Shown: positions 8,800 to 17,984, counted from the first letter of the stretch. The stretch: 64,000 nt of DNA from Christiangramia sp. OXR-203 (GCF_034372165.1 NZ_CP139698.1:1240001-1304000), one strand, 5' to 3'. Notes: generated by a model from the sequence alone, not told the origin. Numbers and translations: made by a program.

Positions 8800-9816
8800 A
8801 TGTTCGATTTAACTGGTAAATCTATTTTAATAACCGGCGGAACAGGTTCCTTAGGAAAAGCCTTAACTGCTCATATTCTTAACAAACATTCAAATCTCAA
8901 AAAGCTAGTCATTTTTTCTCGTGATGAACAAAAACAATTTGAGATGGCACAGGATTATCCTGTTAATGAATACCCACAAGTAAGATTCTTTATAGGTGAT
9001 GTGCGAGACGAAGCTAGAGTAAAACGAGCATTAAAAGGCATCGATTATGTAATTCACGCAGCCGCAATGAAACATGTGCCCATTGCAGAATACAATCCCA
9101 TGGAATGCGTTAAGACCAATATAATGGGCGCTGAAAATATTATTAATGCATCTTTAGAAACCAGCGTTGAACGTGTAGTAGCACTTTCAACTGATAAAGC
9201 TGCTGCACCTATTAATTTATATGGTGCAACTAAATTGGCGTCTGATAAGTTATTTGTGGCGGCAAATAATATTACAGGATGGAATCCGATTAAATTTTCA
9301 GTGGTTCGGTATGGGAATGTAATGGGTTCCAATGGATCGGTGATCCCATTTTTCCTTAAAAAGAGGAATGAAGGGGTTTTACCAATTACTGATCCTACCA
9401 TGACCAGATTTAATATTTCCCTGCAAGGTGGGGTAGATATGGTGATGCATGCATTAGAACATGCATGGGGTGGTGAAATCTTTGTTCCGAAAATTCCTTC
9501 GTATAAAATTACTGATATCGCAGAAGCTATAGGTCCTAATTGTGAAAAACCTGTTGTAGGAATTCGGCCAGGGGAGAAAATTCACGAGGAAATGATAACC
9601 GATTCAGACTCTTACTATACTTACGATCTAGGTAAATATTATACTATACTACCTGCTACTCATAAATGGAAATTAGAGGAATTCATCGAAAAATTTGATG
9701 CGAGTAAAGTAGCGCCCGGGTTTCAATATAATTCTGGCGAAAATGATGAATGGGAATCTGTAGATAACCTTAGAGATTTAATTAAAGAACACGTAGATCC
9801 AACATTTGAAGTATAA
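8800..9816 (+). CDS. pseB: UDP-GlcNAc 4,6-dehydratase (inverting), pseudaminic acid step 1
   Basis: PseB converts UDP-GlcNAc to UDP-2-acetamido-2,6-dideoxy-beta-L-arabino-hexos-4-ulose. The 338-residue soluble protein has the Rossmann motif TGGTGSLG at 12-19, a STDKAAAPINLYGATK block with T131, D132 and K133 plus the SDR Y141/K145 pair, and RYGNVMGSNGSVIPFF downstream. It lacks the membrane domain of the PglF-type enzyme encoded at 40980. It is the first gene of the pse operon, and pseC starts 1 base after its stop. Confidence 0.96.
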   Translation: MFDLTGKSILITGGTGSLGKALTAHILNKHSNLKKLVIFSRDEQKQFEMAQDYPVNEYPQVRFFIGDVRDEARVKRALKGIDYVIHAAAMKHVPIAEYNPMECVKTNIMGAENIINASLETSVERVVALSTDKAAAPINLYGATKLASDKLFVAANNITGWNPIKFSVVRYGNVMGSNGSVIPFFLKKRNEGVLPITDPTMTRFNISLQGGVDMVMHALEHAWGGEIFVPKIPSYKITDIAEAIGPNCEKPVVGIRPGEKIHEEMITDSDSYYTYDLGKYYTILPATHKWKLEEFIEKFDASKVAPGFQYNSGENDEWESVDNLRDLIKEHVDPTFEV

Positions 9817-9817
9817 T

Positions 9818-11011
9818 ATGAATCATCCTATTCCATACGGCCGACAAAATATTACAGAAGAAGATATTGAAGTTGTAATTGAAACTCTAAAATCAGATTA
9901 TCTTACCCAAGGGCCTAGAATAGCTGAATTTGAAGAATCCTTTGCCGCTTATGTAGAAAGTAAATATGCAGTTGCGGTTTCTAATGGGACTGCAGCTCTT
10001 CATCTTTGTGCCATGTCTCTAAACATTCAAACAGGAGATAAAGTCATAACTACACCAATAACTTTTGCTGCCTCAGCAAATTGTATAAGATATTGTGGCG
10101 GCGAAGTAGTATTTGCAGATATAAATCCAGAAACATATTTACTGGATATAAATAATGTTAGGGATTTATTGGAAAGTGCCCCTAAAGGTACTTATAAAGG
10201 AATAATACCTGTCGATTTTGCCGGTAGAGCAGTTAATTTAGAGGGATTTAAGAAGCTTGCAAATGAGCATGATCTATGGATCATTGAAGATTCATGTCAT
10301 GCGCCTGGAGGGTTCTTTGTGGATTCCAAAGGAAATAAACAGTTATGTGGTAATGGGAAATTTGCCGATCTGGCTATCTTCTCCTTCCATCCGGTAAAAC
10401 ATATTGCCTGTGGAGAAGGTGGGATGATTACTACAAACGATAAGGATTTATATGAAAAACTTTTAAAATTACGAACTCATGGTATTACCAAGAATGAAGA
10501 TGCTTTCGAGAATTCTATAGAATTTGCAGGAGGTACTGCAGAGGACAACACTTTTCCAAACTGGTATATGGAAATGCAGGAATTGGGATACAATTATAGA
10601 TTAACCGATTTTCAGGCAGCACTCGGAAGCAGTCAGTTAAAACGTGCTGATGAGGGACTTGAGAAGCGTAGATTTCTGGCTGATAGATATAATAAAGCTT
10701 TTGCTGATAAAAATTTCATCAAAGGACAATCTGGTGTAATAGAGGGGCATGCATACCATTTATATGTTCTTGAAGTAATTGATAGACTTGGTTTATATAA
10801 CTACCTGAGAGAAAATAAAATTTTTGCGCAAATTCATTATATCCCTTGTCATTTAATGCCGTATTACCGTGATTTAGGTTGGAAAACAGGAGATTTGGCT
10901 AAATCTGAAGAATATTATCGAAATTGTATTAGTTTGCCTATGTATCCAACTCTAACAGAGAATGAACAGAATTTTGTGATAGATAAGATCAACAAGTTTT
11001 ATGAAGCTTAA
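9818..11011 (+). CDS. pseC: UDP-4-amino-4,6-dideoxy-N-acetyl-beta-L-altrosamine transaminase
   Basis: A PLP-dependent DegT-family aminotransferase of 397 residues that aminates C4 of the PseB product. The chosen ATG at 9818 lies 1 base past the pseB stop; an in-frame TTG at 9806 is inside pseB and is less likely. The PLP lysine is K194 in FSFHPVKHIACGEGG, with the cofactor aspartate D158 in IIEDSCHAPGG. The FHPVKHI context is characteristic of PseC. The aldo/keto reductase gene overlaps its end by 11 bases. Confidence 0.95.
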   Translation: MNHPIPYGRQNITEEDIEVVIETLKSDYLTQGPRIAEFEESFAAYVESKYAVAVSNGTAALHLCAMSLNIQTGDKVITTPITFAASANCIRYCGGEVVFADINPETYLLDINNVRDLLESAPKGTYKGIIPVDFAGRAVNLEGFKKLANEHDLWIIEDSCHAPGGFFVDSKGNKQLCGNGKFADLAIFSFHPVKHIACGEGGMITTNDKDLYEKLLKLRTHGITKNEDAFENSIEFAGGTAEDNTFPNWYMEMQELGYNYRLTDFQAALGSSQLKRADEGLEKRRFLADRYNKAFADKNFIKGQSGVIEGHAYHLYVLEVIDRLGLYNYLRENKIFAQIHYIPCHLMPYYRDLGWKTGDLAKSEEYYRNCISLPMYPTLTENEQNFVIDKINKFYEA

Positions 11012-11834
11012 TGAAAAGGTAGGTTTAGGAACAGTTCAATTTGGTTTGCCTTATGGCATTTCGAATAAAGCAGGTCAAACCGATTCTATAGAAGTTACAA
11101 AGATTTTAAAAACGGCTAAAACTTATAAAATCCAGGTTTTAGATTCGGCAAGCGCTTATGGGAATTCAGAGGATGTCTTGGGACAAAATGATTTGTCTTC
11201 CTTTAAAATGGTATCCAAATTTATGCCAGATAGTTTGGAAGATATTTCCGACCAACTCGAGACCAGCTTAGAAAAGCTTGGTATTCAAAAGTTGCATGGT
11301 TATCTTGCTCACCGTCCTTTAAATATATTAGAGAACCCAGCGCAATGGGACAAATTGCTAGAGTTCAAAAGTAAATCTAAAGTAGATAAGATTGGTTTTT
11401 CCTTAAATGAACCTATGGAGCTGGAACAATTAATTGATAAGGGTTATATCCCAGATCTCATTCAGGTTCCTTATAATTATTTTGACAGAAGGTTTGAACC
11501 TTATATAAAAGATCTCAAAAAAGAGGGTTGTGAAATTCATACAAGATCAGCTTTTTTACAAGGTTTATTTTTCATGAACCCAAATAGATTAGATGATTTC
11601 TTTGAAGAAGTAAAATTGCCTATAAGTCAGTTGCAGAAAAAAGAGTTTTTAAATGGAGCCCTCTTAAAATTTGCCGTACAACAACCATTTATTGACAGGG
11701 TAATTATTGGTGTTGAAACTAACAAGCAGCTTGTAGAAAACCTTACTAATTTAGAATTAGCTTCAATACTTCCAGAGTTGCAATATAAGATAAACGAGAA
11801 TATTTTAATTCCTTCACGATGGCCAAAAAATTAA
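11001..11834 (+). CDS. Aldo/keto reductase, pseudaminic-locus accessory
   Basis: A 277-residue NAD(P)H-dependent aldo/keto reductase. The catalytic tetrad is visible: D48 in VLDSASAYGNSE, Y53, K73 in MVSKFMP and H104 in YLAHRP. The C-terminal cofactor region contains RVIIGVETNKQL. It overlaps pseC and the next oxidoreductase gene, so translation is probably coupled. It is not needed for the standard six-step Pse pathway. A role in making a modified nonulosonate or its substituent is inferred from position only. Confidence 0.85.
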   Translation: MKLNEKVGLGTVQFGLPYGISNKAGQTDSIEVTKILKTAKTYKIQVLDSASAYGNSEDVLGQNDLSSFKMVSKFMPDSLEDISDQLETSLEKLGIQKLHGYLAHRPLNILENPAQWDKLLEFKSKSKVDKIGFSLNEPMELEQLIDKGYIPDLIQVPYNYFDRRFEPYIKDLKKEGCEIHTRSAFLQGLFFMNPNRLDDFFEEVKLPISQLQKKEFLNGALLKFAVQQPFIDRVIIGVETNKQLVENLTNLELASILPELQYKINENILIPSRWPKN

Positions 11835-12715
11835 AGTTAGGTGTTATTGGAATGAGTGAAGGGAACGGGCATCCCTACTCCTGGAGTGCTATTTTTAACG
11901 GCTATGGAGAAGAGGATATGCGAAAATGTCCATTTCCGGCTATACCAGAGTATCTTTCTAAGCAAAATTTTCCAGAGGATAGTTTGGGGGATTTCGGTGA
12001 AGTCACACATATATGGACTCAGGAGATTGCCACCTCAAAGCATATTGCAGCTGCTACTAATATTAAATACATAGTTGAAAATTTAGAAAACATGGTTGGT
12101 GCGGTAGATGCAGTTCTTCTGGCTAGGGATGATGCAGAAAATCATTACAGCATGGCACTTCCATTTTTGAAAGCTGGAATACCTATTTTTATCGATAAAC
12201 CTTTGGCTTTATCTGTATTTGAAGCTAACAAGATTTTAAATGAACAGCAATTTGAAGATCAGGTTTTTACCTGTTCTTCAATACGTTTTGCTGATGAATT
12301 AAAGTTAACCGAGAAGGAAAAGGACAGTATTGGGGAAATAGTTCATGTAGAAGCAGCTATTCCAAAAAAATGGGATACGTATGCCATACATTTAATAGAA
12401 CCGATTGTTTCCCGCCTTCCTGAGAGAGGTAAACTAATAGATGTTAATATCATTCAAAAAAAACATTTTATAAATTGTATGATTGAATGGGAAAATACTA
12501 CAGCCTATATTAAAGTTACTGGGGATACTTTGGTGCCTATTAAATTATCTTATTACGGATCGAAGGGGGTAATAGAAAAGGATTTCAAGGATTCTTTCGC
12601 ATGTTTCAAAAATTCTTTGAAAAAATTTGTGGATGTCCTAAGTGGAAAAGAAAAGAATATTCAAAGAGGAGAAACTTTGGAAATAATTCAAATTTTGGAA
12701 AAAGGTAGGATATGA
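11819..12715 (+). CDS. Gfo/Idh/MocA-family oxidoreductase, pseudaminic-locus accessory
   Basis: A 298-residue protein of the Gfo/Idh/MocA type. An N-terminal nucleotide-binding strand reads LKLGVIGMSEGNGH, which departs from the usual GxGxxA pattern because SEGNGH replaces the glycine loop. The family's EKP motif appears as IDKPLA from residue 125. The protein is shorter than usual (330-400). It overlaps its neighbours by 16 and 4 bases. The substrate is unknown. The changed glycine loop suggests unusual cofactor binding. Confidence 0.78.
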   Translation: MAKKLKLGVIGMSEGNGHPYSWSAIFNGYGEEDMRKCPFPAIPEYLSKQNFPEDSLGDFGEVTHIWTQEIATSKHIAAATNIKYIVENLENMVGAVDAVLLARDDAENHYSMALPFLKAGIPIFIDKPLALSVFEANKILNEQQFEDQVFTCSSIRFADELKLTEKEKDSIGEIVHVEAAIPKKWDTYAIHLIEPIVSRLPERGKLIDVNIIQKKHFINCMIEWENTTAYIKVTGDTLVPIKLSYYGSKGVIEKDFKDSFACFKNSLKKFVDVLSGKEKNIQRGETLEIIQILEKGRI

Positions 12716-13470
12716 AAAGTATTTTAATAACAGGGGGAAGTGGTAAAGTAGGATTTCAACTTGTAAAACACTTTTTGAATAATGGGTTTGAGGTAATAAC
12801 CACCTCTACTAATAGAGAACGTTTTTTAGATAAAAAACAACCTGAGTTATCAGGCTATGATCTGGATAATTTTAAAGTGATTGAGGTGGACTTTACAAAG
12901 GTCGATGCCTTGAATTTAATTAGAACATATATTCAATCTAATAAAATAATCTTAACGCATGTCATCCATAATGCACGATCACTTGGCTTCTTAAAATTAG
13001 AAGAAGATAAAACTATTTCTGCGGAGAATTTTTCGGGAGAATTATATATGGATGTTGTTTTTCCATATCGACTATCTATGGGATTAATTAATAATACGTC
13101 TCATAAACTTGAAAATATAATTTTCATCTCATCAATGTATGGAGTAGTGGCACCCACTCCATCTTTGTATGATAACTTCGAAGAATCGTCTGCAGTTCAT
13201 TACGGCGTTTCTAAAGCAGCCCAAATTCATTTAACTAAAGAACTGGCAGTTCGTTTAGCTCCTAAAATTAGAGTTAATTGCGTTAGTTTTGGAGGTATAA
13301 AAGGCAGAACAGATGAAAATTTTGAAAACCGCTATAAAAATTTAACGCCACTGCAAAGGATGCTAGAGGAAGAGGATGTAGTAGGACCGATTGATTTTCT
13401 GGTTTCTGATAATTCCACTAATATGACTGGGCAAAATATAAAAGTTGATGGAGGATGGACAATTTGGTAG
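12712..13470 (+). CDS. Short-chain dehydrogenase/reductase (PtmA-like), pseudaminic-locus accessory
   Basis: A classical SDR of 252 residues. The cofactor motif is TGGSGKVG at 7-14, catalytic serine is in FISSMYG (S140/S141), the YxxxK pair is Y164/K168 in VHYGVSKAA, and the C-terminus reads NMTGQNIKVDGGWTIW. It resembles PtmA-type SDRs that sit beside nonulosonate cytidylyltransferase genes. It overlaps pseF by 16 bases. Its reaction is unknown. Confidence 0.85.
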   Translation: MKSILITGGSGKVGFQLVKHFLNNGFEVITTSTNRERFLDKKQPELSGYDLDNFKVIEVDFTKVDALNLIRTYIQSNKIILTHVIHNARSLGFLKLEEDKTISAENFSGELYMDVVFPYRLSMGLINNTSHKLENIIFISSMYGVVAPTPSLYDNFEESSAVHYGVSKAAQIHLTKELAVRLAPKIRVNCVSFGGIKGRTDENFENRYKNLTPLQRMLEEEDVVGPIDFLVSDNSTNMTGQNIKVDGGWTIW

Positions 13471-14168
13471 ATCAAAAAATTATTGCAGTAATTCCTGCAA
13501 GAGGCGGTTCTAAAAGAATACCTAAAAAGAATATTATAGAAATTTGTGGAAAACCAATGCTAGCCTGGACAATAGAGGCTGCACTCCAATCTAAATATAT
13601 CGATGAGGTTTTATTGAGTACAGATGATGAAGAGATTGCAGAAGTAGGACGAAAATTTGGTGCTAAAGTACCATTTTTACGCGATACGAATGCAGATGAT
13701 CATTCTCCTATAAGTTTAGCAACGATTAGGGCGGTAAGCCAGTGGGAGGAAGGTGGACATGGAGAACCGGAGATTGTCATTCAATTAATGGCCAATTGTC
13801 CAATCCGGGATTCTGAAGATATTGATGCAGCGATTGAAAATTTTGTCGACAAAGGTATTCAGTACCAGATTAGCTGTTTTAAATATGGATGGATGAATCC
13901 TTGGTGGGCTCATAAATTAGAGTCCAAAGGAAAAGCCACTCCAGTGTTTAAAAATGAAGAAAGGATAAAAAGATCTCAGGATCAACCAGACCTTTACTGT
14001 CCTACCGGTGCAATTTGGATAGCAAATAGAGAGAGTCTTCTTCATGCAAACAGTTTTTATGGTCCAGAATACAGCTTTTATCCCATGCACTGGATAAAGG
14101 CTATAGATATAGATGAATATGAAGATTTAGAAATGGCAGAATATTTTTTGAAACTTCATGAAAAATAG
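13455..14168 (+). CDS. pseF: Pseudaminic acid cytidylyltransferase (CMP-Pse synthetase)
   Basis: PseF activates pseudaminic acid with CTP to CMP-Pse. The 237-residue protein has the acylneuraminate cytidylyltransferase signature IPARGGSKRIPKKN at residues 13-26, then LSTDDEEIAEVG and QLMANCPIRDSEDID, and ends with a HWIKAIDIDEYEDLEMAE segment typical of PseF. It overlaps the SDR by 16 bases and pseG by 11, as expected for one operon. PseF is preferred over a Leg or Neu synthetase because of the flanking pse genes. Confidence 0.93.
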   Translation: MDNLVDQKIIAVIPARGGSKRIPKKNIIEICGKPMLAWTIEAALQSKYIDEVLLSTDDEEIAEVGRKFGAKVPFLRDTNADDHSPISLATIRAVSQWEEGGHGEPEIVIQLMANCPIRDSEDIDAAIENFVDKGIQYQISCFKYGWMNPWWAHKLESKGKATPVFKNEERIKRSQDQPDLYCPTGAIWIANRESLLHANSFYGPEYSFYPMHWIKAIDIDEYEDLEMAEYFLKLHEK

Positions 14169-15153
14169 GGTATATATAAGAGCTGATGGAAACCCAAAGA
14201 TTGGATTGGGACATATTGTAAGATGCCATGCATTAGCAAAAATGCTAGAAGGTTCCTTTGATGTATCATTCGTAACTAAATCCATTCCAACTGATATTGA
14301 AGCCACTTTTATTACCGAAGGTTTTTCAGTAATTAGAATCGCAAAAGAAGCTGAGTTTTTCAATCTTCTCACAGGTGATGAAATTGTAGTACTGGATCAT
14401 TACGATTTGGATTCTACTTATCAGAAAAGAATTAAAAAAGCTGGTAGCAAATTGGTCTGTATAGACGATTTGCATGATAAAGAATTTTATGCTGATTTAA
14501 TAATAAATCATTCACCAGGAATTACTCCAGATAATTATCTAGCACAACCATACACGAAATTTGCTTTAGGCCCGGCATATGCTTTACTACGGCCAGCCTT
14601 TCTTCAAGCTACTAGAATTGAAAAAAAAATTGAACAAGTTAAACATGTATTAATTTGTTTTGGAGGTTCAGATTTTAAAAATCTTACAAAATCTGTTTTG
14701 GAAGTAATTGCTGAAAATGTTTTGGTAAAAACGATTACGGTAATATTAGGTTCTGCCTATATTCACCGGGAATCATTAAAGGATGTGAGGCAGAAGAACC
14801 CGAATATTAATATTTTGTCTTCATTGAGTGAGAAAGAAATGCTTTATGAAATAAGAAAAGCCGATCTTGCCATAATACCATCTAGTGGTATATTACTGGA
14901 GGTGCTTGCAGGAGGTGCAATTCCTTTAATTTGCTATTATGCAGAAAATCAAAAAAAATTATTTGATTATTTCGAGTGTAGAGATCTCTTGCCGACGTTT
15001 GAGGCTGGCAAATTTGACGGAAATGAATTAAGTACTGTTATTGCAGACATTCAAAACAATAAGATTAAATTAGATGAAATACCATTTCGTAAGGAAATCA
15101 GAAATGCTGCTGATAACAATTTAAAAAAAATTAAAAATTTGGTCGATGAGTGA
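14158..15153 (+). CDS. pseG: UDP-2,4-diacetamido-2,4,6-trideoxy-beta-L-altropyranose hydrolase
   Basis: PseG removes UDP from the altrose derivative before condensation with phosphoenolpyruvate. The 331-residue GT-B-like protein has the N-terminal signature RADGNPKIGLGHIVRCHAL, where H19 is the likely catalytic histidine, then DHYDLD near residue 79, CFGGSDFKN near 168 and an IIPSSGILLEVLAGG segment near the C-terminus. It has no acetyltransferase fusion; the acetyltransferase is the next gene, overlapping by 8 bases. Confidence 0.94.
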   Translation: MKNRVYIRADGNPKIGLGHIVRCHALAKMLEGSFDVSFVTKSIPTDIEATFITEGFSVIRIAKEAEFFNLLTGDEIVVLDHYDLDSTYQKRIKKAGSKLVCIDDLHDKEFYADLIINHSPGITPDNYLAQPYTKFALGPAYALLRPAFLQATRIEKKIEQVKHVLICFGGSDFKNLTKSVLEVIAENVLVKTITVILGSAYIHRESLKDVRQKNPNINILSSLSEKEMLYEIRKADLAIIPSSGILLEVLAGGAIPLICYYAENQKKLFDYFECRDLLPTFEAGKFDGNELSTVIADIQNNKIKLDEIPFRKEIRNAADNNLKKIKNLVDE

Positions 15154-15697
15154 TGTTAATTTTATTGAAATAAATGAAGGAGATCTTGAAACAATTAGAA
15201 AGTGGAGAAATTCTTCTGAGGTAGGCAAATATATGTACACCGATAATGTAATATCTTCAGATCAGCAAAAGAACTGGTTCGAAAAAATTTCTTTAGAAGA
15301 AAATAGCAGATATTGGATGATTGAATATCAGGGGAAAAAACTTGGATTGGTATATATTATTGATATTGATACTTATAACAGCAAATGCTATTGGGGCTTT
15401 TACCTTGGAGATACATCTATAAGGGGTGAAGGTATAGGAAAAAAAGTAGAATTTAAACTGCTTAATTATGTATTTGATGACTTAGAGTTGAATAAACTCT
15501 GTGGAGAAGTATTAAATTTTAATAAAAGAGTTCTGGAAATGCATTCTAAATTTGGTTTCAAGGAGGAGGGGCTCTTAAGGCAGCATGTCAAAAAAAATAG
15601 TGAATTTATAGATGTTACCACAATTGGACTTCTGAAAGATGAATGGAAAGATATTAAAGATGATATCTATCATAAGATTTATAGACCAATTTTATAG
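15146..15697 (+). CDS. pseH: UDP-4-amino-4,6-dideoxy-N-acetyl-altrosamine N-acetyltransferase
   Basis: A GNAT acetyltransferase of 183 residues with PseH character: an IRKWRNSSEVGKYMYTDN segment near residue 18, a GxGIGKKVEFKLL acetyl-CoA loop near 95, and a C-terminal HSKFGFKEEGLLRQHV motif. In the standard pathway it acetylates the 4-amino group made by PseC. A second GNAT lies two genes on (16137), so either could do this step. PseH is assigned here because of adjacency to pseG and the better overall pattern. Confidence 0.85.
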   Translation: MSDVNFIEINEGDLETIRKWRNSSEVGKYMYTDNVISSDQQKNWFEKISLEENSRYWMIEYQGKKLGLVYIIDIDTYNSKCYWGFYLGDTSIRGEGIGKKVEFKLLNYVFDDLELNKLCGEVLNFNKRVLEMHSKFGFKEEGLLRQHVKKNSEFIDVTTIGLLKDEWKDIKDDIYHKIYRPIL

Positions 15698-15712
15698 ATT
15701 AAAATTAGTAAT

Positions 15713-16120
15713 ATGAAATTTAAATTAGGAGATAAAGCTTGTTTATCTAAAAAATTTTCAGAACGTGACGTTTTAAATTTTTCATCTACCTCGGGGGATG
15801 AAAATCCTATCCATTTTGATGAGGATTATGCCGCAAGAAGTAGGTTTGGACAGAGAATTGTTCAAGGCCCTATGGTGACTTCACTAATTGGAGGAATCCT
15901 AGGCAGTAAAATTCCTGGACCGGGAACCATTTATTTGAGCCAGGAGACTTCTTTTAAGCAAGCTGTATTTATAGATCAGGAAGTAACGGCATGGGCGGAG
16001 ATAATTAATATCAGAGAGGATAAACCAATCATAACCTTGAGAACATGGGTAGAGAATGATAAGAATGATGTTGTGATAGATGGTAAGGCTGTGGTCTTTT
16101 TTTTAGAGAAAATTGATTAA
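15713..16120 (+). CDS. MaoC-like (R)-specific enoyl-CoA hydratase domain protein
   Basis: A single hot-dog domain of 135 residues with the hydratase-2 motif SGDENPIHFD, giving the catalytic D29, N31 and H34, and a YAARSRFGQRIVQGPM segment after it. Members hydrate enoyl-CoA to (R)-3-hydroxyacyl-CoA. A hydratase is not part of the core Pse pathway. Because it sits between two GNAT acyltransferase genes, it may supply a 3-hydroxyacyl (for example 3-hydroxybutyryl) group for an N-acyl substituent. That role is inference from position. Confidence 0.85.
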   Translation: MKFKLGDKACLSKKFSERDVLNFSSTSGDENPIHFDEDYAARSRFGQRIVQGPMVTSLIGGILGSKIPGPGTIYLSQETSFKQAVFIDQEVTAWAEIINIREDKPIITLRTWVENDKNDVVIDGKAVVFFLEKID

Positions 16121-16136
16121 AATGTAGAATTAGTAA

Positions 16137-16571
16137 ATGGTGCAAAATTTGAGACCAATAAAGGATGAGGATTGTACTTTGTTATTTAAATGGGCTAACG
16201 ACGAGGATGTCCGAGAAAACTCGCTAGATAGCCGAAAAATAAAATGGAAGCAGCACAAATCCTGGTTTAATCAAAAACTTACTAGTTCTTTTTCTAAAAT
16301 CTTTATACTTGAATACAATGATTTACCTGTAGGTCAAATTCGATATGACTTAAACGCTAACGGAATTTGGGATATAGATTATTCAATTGATAAAAATTAT
16401 AGAGGCCTAGGTTTCGGTAGGAAGATGGTTGAACTTAGTTTACATAAAATTACCGGCGAAAAAAGAGCAGTGGTGCAATCAAACAATATTGCTTCCCGTA
16501 AAGTTTTTGAACACTTGGGGTTTGAAATTAGTAAAAGTGATGATGAAATAATTGAATACCTTTATAAATGA
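16137..16571 (+). CDS. Second GNAT N-acyltransferase of the pse operon
   Basis: A small GNAT protein of 144 residues. The acetyl-CoA loop is YRGLGFGRKMVELSL near residue 88, followed by NNIASRKVFEHLGFE, and the N-terminus has a KWANDEDVRENSLDSRKI segment like the acyltransferase domains often fused to or found beside PseG. It overlaps the next gene by 4 bases. It may add the alternative acyl group implied by the MaoC gene, or it may be the true PseH. Confidence 0.82.
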   Translation: MVQNLRPIKDEDCTLLFKWANDEDVRENSLDSRKIKWKQHKSWFNQKLTSSFSKIFILEYNDLPVGQIRYDLNANGIWDIDYSIDKNYRGLGFGRKMVELSLHKITGEKRAVVQSNNIASRKVFEHLGFEISKSDDEIIEYLYK

Positions 16572-17248
16572 AAAATTTTATTGTTCTTTCTGAAAAAAAC
16601 TGGCATAAAGAAATTTACTATAAACTCATAACTAATTTTCCTGACTTTAACTGGACTTTAATTGATGATAAAAATAACTTTTCTTACGAAGAGTTAAAAA
16701 AAATAAATCCTGAAAAAATTTTTATTCCGCATTGGTCCTATATTATTCCGGCTAAAATCTTTGAAAATTTTGAATGTGTAGTCTTTCATATGACCGATCT
16801 GCCTTATGGAAGAGGTGGAAGTCCTCTTCAGAATTTAATAATTAAAGGGCATACTCATACAAAAATTTCTGCCCTAAGGGTGGAAGAAGGCCTTGATACA
16901 GGTCCTGTATACTTGAAAAAGGATTTGCAATTATTAGGTACTGCTCAGGAAATCTTTTTAAGGACTACCACGATAGTGGAAAAAATGATTAATGAAATTA
17001 TAGAGAGAGATTTAATTCCAAAGAAACAGGATGGAGAAATAGTGGAATTCAAACGACGTAAGCCCGAGCAGGGCGATATTAGCAAACTTCAAGAAATTTT
17101 GGAAATTTATGACCATATAAGAATGCTTGATTGTGATGGTTATCCTCTAGCATTCATAGAATCAGAAAATTTTCGTTTTGAATTTTCACGAGCTTCTTTG
17201 AAATCCAAAAAAGAAATAATAGCAGATGTTAGAATCATTAAGAAATAA
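16568..17248 (+). CDS. Methionyl-tRNA formyltransferase-like protein of nonulosonate loci
   Basis: A 226-residue formyltransferase-fold protein. The core reads VVFHMTDLPYGRGGSPLQNLI from residue 71, and EEGLDTGPVYLKK from 106 holds the expected aspartate D110. H74 matches the catalytic histidine. The triad asparagine normally two residues before it is a valine (V72) here, as in the divergent formyltransferase-like proteins found in pseudaminic acid clusters. It could formylate an amino group of the Pse precursor. It overlaps the PIG-L deacetylase gene by 23 bases, which suggests the two work together. Confidence 0.83.
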   Translation: MKNFIVLSEKNWHKEIYYKLITNFPDFNWTLIDDKNNFSYEELKKINPEKIFIPHWSYIIPAKIFENFECVVFHMTDLPYGRGGSPLQNLIIKGHTHTKISALRVEEGLDTGPVYLKKDLQLLGTAQEIFLRTTTIVEKMINEIIERDLIPKKQDGEIVEFKRRKPEQGDISKLQEILEIYDHIRMLDCDGYPLAFIESENFRFEFSRASLKSKKEIIADVRIIKK

Positions 17249-17936
17249 AAGAATATTAGTTTTTGTTGCACATCCCGATGACGAATTATTAGGTGTTGGA
17301 GCAACAATGCATAAGCTAATTCATGAGTATGATTGCAAAGTAAGAGCAGTTATTTTAGGGGAAGGGATTACTTCAAGATCTGATAGTAGAGATGCCGCTA
17401 AGTGGTCGGATGAGTTGAAAATTCATAGGGATAATATTGAGAGTGCGCGTTCTGCTATAGGTTATGAATCAGTAGGGATATACGATTTTCCGGATAATAG
17501 ATTTGATACGGTGGCTTTATTGGATATAATTAAAGTGGTTGAGAAAGAAAAAACAGCTTTCCAGCCTGAAATTGTATTTACCCATCATTTGGGAGATGTA
17601 AATATTGATCATCAAAGAACTTTTGAGGCTGTATTAACAGCAATAAGACCTCTTAAAGAAGAAAAAGTTCATACACTAATTTCTTTTGAGACACCTTCAG
17701 GTACTGAATGGAGAGCACCTACAGATCCAAAGCATTTTGTGCCAAATATGTTTATTGAAGTCTCCAAGAGTAATCTGGAAGCCAAAATAAAAGGAATGGA
17801 GAGCTACGAATTTGAAAAAAGGAAATACCCTCATCCCAGATCACCTGAAGCTCTAAAAATTCTGGCTCAACGCTGGGGTATAGTTGCGGGTAAAGAATTT
17901 GCCGAAGCTTTTTCCATTGTGAGATTAATTAATTAA
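17226..17936 (+). CDS. PIG-L/LmbE family N-deacetylase
   Basis: A zinc-dependent N-deacetylase of 236 residues with the family motif AHPDDE at 15-20 (zinc ligands H16 and D19) and a third ligand in HHLGDVNIDHQ (H129). Such enzymes remove N-acetyl groups from sugars or sugar conjugates. Next to a formyltransferase-like gene and an extra GNAT, it may strip an acetamido group of the Pse intermediate so another acyl group can be installed. That order of events is inferred. It has no signal peptide, so it is cytoplasmic. Confidence 0.88.
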   Translation: MLESLRNKRILVFVAHPDDELLGVGATMHKLIHEYDCKVRAVILGEGITSRSDSRDAAKWSDELKIHRDNIESARSAIGYESVGIYDFPDNRFDTVALLDIIKVVEKEKTAFQPEIVFTHHLGDVNIDHQRTFEAVLTAIRPLKEEKVHTLISFETPSGTEWRAPTDPKHFVPNMFIEVSKSNLEAKIKGMESYEFEKRKYPHPRSPEALKILAQRWGIVAGKEFAEAFSIVRLIN

Positions 17937-17984
17937 AACAATTAGATTTTATTTTTTTAAATAGTTCTGATAATAAAATACCAT

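Noticed and set aside
9806-9817. TTG start for pseC at 9806
   Set aside because: It lies inside pseB, while ATG 9818 gives the family's usual N-terminus 1 base after the pseB stop.
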